Shown here piece after piece: positions 27,793-33,700 of a DNA stretch of 37,742 nucleotides. The notes below the pieces were generated by a model. The model did not search any database. It had not been told where the DNA came from and was given only the letters and a program-made list of their open reading frames with translations. The DNA lies in NCBI GenBank assembly GCA_024364805.1, contig CM044523.1, positions 31,224,130-31,261,871 on the forward strand, written 5' to 3'. This DNA comes from Euprymna scolopes. Taxonomy: Eukaryota; Mollusca; Cephalopoda; Sepiida; Sepiolidae. The position numbers were made by a program, and so were the translations under genes. Every line of letters starts with the position of its first letter. The stretch's first letter is position 1.

Positions 27793-30700
27793 ATAATAAT
27801 AATAATAATAATAATAAATCAAACAACACAGTCCTACATTTGTGCTTTGTGAACTTGATATTTCAGACTGGAGGATAAACTTAAGAAATAAACATATACA
27901 TGTATCGTAATGCCTGCACACATGAAGTGTCTTGCTTTATATATACAAGAACCCTTACAAAAAAATAATATCAAAACAACAAGGGACAAATAACTCTGAT
28001 TCCTCTACATTTAAAAGGATCAGGGGAGATAAATCTGAATTTTATTACTATTAGTGCAGTCAAGTAGTACTGACTAAAGTGATATAATTTTTTTTTTTTT
28101 CATTTTATCTTCATTACTCGGCAATATTTATGCATGGAAACATACTTTTATCTCCAGCTTAACACATAAAAGTGAACGATGATAAAAACATGAAATTTTT
28201 AGAATTTTGTAACTAGTGAACAAAGGTGCAATTTGTATCACAGAATCATATATTACCGTATGTCGATTTTTAACTTTAAAAATATGTCCGTACAACAAAA
28301 ATGTATGGTGAGTACTGACACCAAAAAAAATGGGTTTAAAAATTGCAGCAATTTTTGAATAATTAACTTTCAAGATCATTTAAAAAAAACATTTGGCATC
28401 ATATTTGGTATTAATAATTACTGATTTTTTCTTTTCTTTTTCTAGGCTAAAAAATCTCCTCCTGGTTTCAACAGTTTGACTCGTAATTTCTCCAGTGGTT
28501 TTGACAAGAAAAACAAAATGTAACTATATCGTTATTTTGCTCCTTTTTTTAAATTTTATTTCATAATTTCCGAGAGAAATGCTTGAGCAGATGTTGGATC
28601 TGTTTGATGGTATCATACTTTTAGATTAATAAATGCGACAATAGTTGTGGAGGAATTGTAAACAAAGTTGATAACATTAATTATACAAAATGTAGTCTTT
28701 ACACGACTATGAAGAGAAAATCAACGAACCAACGATATTTTCATTAGATGGAAACATTTTTTAAAAAAAGCTGCGGTAACTTTTTTTTTTTTAAATTAAA
28801 ACGTAAATGCTATCGTAAGGTTTTTAAAAAAAAATTGCATTTAACCTTCAAAAATACAAAGAATGAAACTTTTAATAACTATATATATATTTTTTTTTTT
28901 TAATTAAAAAAATGTTCAATTTCCAAGATAATTTTTTTGTTTTTTAATCAAAACAAAATTTCAATCACTATAAGATTTTATTCTTCAATTGACACATTTT
29001 TCTGATTTCAATTTTATAAAAAACAAAAATTGGTGCTACTGTTACACATTCCAAGTTTCTGGTATCAACATTGTTGGTGTACAGTTTTATCCCCCCTCCC
29101 TATTTTTTTACTGAACGTAATTTTGCTTTTTTTAGAAGAGATCTTTATACTTACAGGAATCGTCTTGACAGTCAAAGTACACAATCCTCATATCGGACAT
29201 GCAGCAATCCTCCAAGTCCCCAGTCCAGCCCAAGTAGTACAAACTCCACATCACGGTACGTATACATTCATTAAACCCCAGCATTATAGGAGGAACAGAA
29301 TATGATGCATAATTTAATCTTGTAATAACTCTATTTGTATATTTTGTAATATGTTATGTTGAATGTGTCGAAACTAATAACTCAATTACTTGTAAAAAAT
29401 TAAATTTGCTGATCAGTTTCTCTCTTGTTGAATGTTTGTTTCTAGAACCATCCTCAGCAATTTTGAGAGAATGAGTGTATGTTCAGGACAGATAAAAATT
29501 ATGAGTTAATCAGGCCATATGTAACTATCTATAAAAGTAATTTTCATAAATAATTGTAGAGATTATTGATAGACTCAGATAGTGTTCAGGAGAAAATAAT
29601 TTTTTTTATAAGGGAGACACGACTTATCAAGTCCCAAAGGCCACTTGAGGATAAGGGTAATGAATGTACAATGGTAGTGTAGTAATCATTATGTGTAATT
29701 TGGGTTGAATTTGATTATTTCAGGAGTTGGTTCAACAAGAACTTGTTTACATTGGACTTGAAAACGACCGTGTTGTAGTCAGCTGGGAAGCAGACCATTG
29801 GAACAGTGTTCCATAGACAGGCAGTTCTAGGAAAGAAGCTTTGTTTGTGGATTCTGCATTTAGATTTAGGCGCAGTTAGAGAGTGTGGGAAATTATTGAT
29901 AGTGGATGTAACTAGTCGAGTGTTTTTTTGTGAAATTTTGGCGAGTTATTTGAACTATTATAATGATAAAAGTCTGATTTTCATAAACTCTAAATTGTAA
30001 GCATTTATTTATCTTTCAAACAGTAGTTGATTTTTTTTTTTCAAATAATATGAAAATTCTATCATAATTTTTATTAGAATCTAAACACTTTTCGATTTAT
30101 AGTTTAAAAAATAAGGATGGTATTGATGATGGAACTGGTTAAGCATAAGAATAGTCATATGAAGTTTGTTTTTTTTTTAAATAGAAGAAAAAAATTTTAT
30201 ATATTAAAAAATAAAATAATTTATATATTTAAAAAAATTCTAAATTTAACTCCTTTTTTAAATGTGGCATTTTCTTTATTATTTATTTTCAGGTTACGTC
30301 ACAACAGTACACAATTATCACCATCAAATTCAGAAAGTAGTTTTAATAGCATGGAGGATTATACGGTACAACAGCCCCACCCAGACCATGAAGACAGTGA
30401 CACTGGTTTAGTGAGTATACTTCAGTTTACATGTAGAGATGAGATTGCTTTTGCATGCTGATGCATCATAATGGTTTATAGTTTTTGTCTTTTTATTTTT
30501 CTAAGTAAAAATAAGATATTCTTAATAGTTTCTTTTTCTGGTTAAAACTCTTTCAAACAAAACATCATAAAAATTAAAAAAAAAAAATAGAAATATTCAA
30601 GTGAGATTGAAACTTTCCATTGAAGCAAAACCAGCGTACAAGTTCTTTAGTAGTTGAATAACTTAAGTAAAAACCATTTATGATTGTGCTTAACTGTTTT

Positions 30701-33700
30701 AATGGATCTATATATATAAAAGGCAAAATGTGCGTGACCATTTTGTGTATGTCTTCAAAAGGCTTTTCTCGCACACGGTTCAGATGTCGTTACGATCACT
30801 TACAACTGTTTATATGGATCCTAAATAATAATATGTACGATTTGGGAAAGTGCGTCGTATCTAGATTTATTTACGTAGACTTTTACAAAATTATTGCTAT
30901 TTTGGCTTCTCGCATGTTGATGAGGCTTTTTCGTATAAAAAGCGAAACTAATTCAAAGTTAACAACGAACAACGTTCTCGGCATTGCGCCGGGAAATGTC
31001 CAGAAGCAATCAGCTTTGATCAATGTTGTACATCAGACAATTGTTATTCAATCTGGACAATTGGGAGCTGGTTCCCCTCCCCCCAACATCTGTTGGGGGA
31101 AAAAAACAAAAACAGTCCAAATTGGGTAAACAACTGCGTGACTTCTATTTGACCTTCTTAATTAGGTCAAATGGAAGCAGCAGAGTTAACTTTTATTGCG
31201 CACGCCTGTTTTTATAGTTTAATAAATAAATTAAAACCTGAGTGTGTTGTATGTATGTTGTGGTGGCCTAATGGGTAACGTCGGCCGGTTTTTTTTTTCA
31301 CACATTAATTTCCAACTCAAGGGTACGGGTTCGATTCTCATACTTACCTACCAAAACATTTTTTTATTATTATTTACCCCCCTCCCCCCCTCGGAGTTTT
31401 GATTTACCTCAAGACACCCGGGCATCGCCGGGTACCCCCCGCTAGTCTGCATATAAAGGCAATTTTAATATAAATTTTTGTTTTTTCATTTTCTTCTCAT
31501 TTTTTTGTGATACAAAATTAAAGTGAATAGATATGCAATACACAACATGCAATTCTGCTTGGAAAAAAAGGTTGGGTATTGTGGTCTCTTTTCTTAAGTT
31601 TTTCTCTCTCATACATATATGTGTGTGCATGAGAGAGAGACATTTTTGACTAAAGAGAACATATATATATATAGAGAGAGAGATAGATATTGTGTTATAT
31701 GAGATACATAGTCAGCTATGAATGGCTTACATCTATATTTGAAGCCACATCAATTAAGCCTCTAATTCAAATATTATCCTGAAAAATGTTGTCAATGTTA
31801 TTCATTGTGTTTACTTGATATTTTTTTTTTTGCTTTTTTTTTACTTATGTTTTTCTTTTTTTTACTTGTTGTTTTTCTTTTCTTTTTTACTTATGGTTTT
31901 TTTTTACTTGTTATGTTTTTTCTTTTTTTTACTTATGTTTTTTTTTACTCGTTATGTTTTTCTTTTTTTATGTTTTTTTACTTATGTTTTTTTTTACTTG
32001 TTATGTTTTTATTACTTGTCATGTTTTTTCTTTTTTTTTACTTAAGTTCTTTTTTTTACTTATGTTTTTTTCATTTTTCTTTTTACTTGTTATGTTTCGT
32101 TGTTGTTCATCTTAAGTTTGCAATTGTATTTTTATTGCTAAGCACACGGATGGAATGGATGCATTGTAAGAATACTCATTCTTTGTTTTAATTATATATT
32201 TTTACTCCAAGATCTTATGATATTTGTTAAAATATCTTTTGTTCAGTTGCATCTGAAATGTTTGCTTTATATAAATTCATCAGCTTTTTTAACAACTCAT
32301 TTTTGTTAATTAGTTTAATATTTTCTTGATTTAATCCATTGAAAAGTGTTCAATATGAATGTGTGTGTTTGATTTGTCGGGCTATGATTGACAAGTGAAA
32401 GAAATGGATGATTTTGTATTCAAGAAAAATGAATCATGTTTGATCTTAGTTTATCTTCTGCTGATGGTTTTGGAATTGACAAATTGAAAATATATGAAAG
32501 TAGAAAAACTTTCATAGGAAATAAATTTTTAAAGAATGAAGATTTTCATATAAAAAGAGAGCTGGAAAGGTGATTTGTTCTTCTAATGTCGGCAGTCGGG
32601 TTAACAATTAGAAGAGGAAATTCCATATCAGAATGTTACCATTGTTATACTTCCTGTAGACATTAACTGGAACACTGCCTTCACCTTGAACTATCAGCAC
32701 ACCTTAAATAGTTTCCATTTTTATTTAATAATGTAGATATGTAATTGAAACATTGTATTTAGTTCATTTTAAAATTGGCAAGAAGTTTTGTGTGATTTAA
32801 TCAACTAGATGTAATTAGACATGTTATTTGCTCAGTTCTGTGGTTAATATTTTTTATCTTTGTTTTTGGTTTGTAAAGAACTACACTGTTTATATAAAGT
32901 TCAATTGAACAGAAACTAATGCCATTTTGTAATATGCCAAAATCAAGTTTTGATCAATTTTTTCTTTCCCTGAAAGATAATTCTCTTTAAATCTGAGGAA
33001 CTACCAAATTGTTAACTGAGGTCTTCCATTTTGTAGGCACCTCTATCTGGGCAGAACACGACATGGGTGAGCAAAATGTCTTGTCTTCAATCTGGAAGCT
33101 CTGCCACCCCCTCTCTCTTTCTCTCTTTGCTTCCTCCTCTCCACTTCCTCTAGTAGTTGAAAAGTGCCTCACACTCTTCTCAGACTGCCTCTCCTTTTAT
33201 CCTGTATCCTCTCACTACCACCACCATTTCTTCAGCTTTGATAATCTTGTAACTCTCATGGTATATGTTTCTAAACTTTAGCTCATCATAAATTTGTCAC
33301 AAGTTTCTTGTTTAAAAAACCTCATTCTGCCATCCACACAACTCCCTCTCTCTCTCTCTCTCTCATATATAATGTATTTTCTATCTTTTACAATCAACCT
33401 AATCTTCTAATCCATGTTTATCAAATTGAGGCTGCTTCTGTAACAAGTAAACCCAAATCGTTTTTCTCATTTCCTCCATTTTTCTTTATTTATTCTCTTT
33501 TTCACCTTAGTCTTATTAGTCTCAATATTTTTTTAACTTGGCAATTTATCTAAAATAACTAACCTCATCTTACTCTTATTTTCAAATATTAAAGAGAAAT
33601 TTTCATTTTAATTACACATCAGTGTTCTTAGTAAAGAACACTGGTCAACAACAAATTTCTTGTCTGTGTTTTTTTTTTTTTTCGGTTGATTTAGGATGAA

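Noticed and set aside
28128-28379. 83-codon minus-strand frame
   Set aside because: No recognisable motifs, AT-driven composition, no splice or promoter context.
31259-31350. tRNA gene in the Helitron
   Set aside because: Good B box but wide spacing, a poly-T run between the boxes (a pol III stop) and no cloverleaf.
31805-32191. 128-codon forward frame rich in Phe and Leu
   Set aside because: Direct product of a T-rich minisatellite; open in more than one frame.
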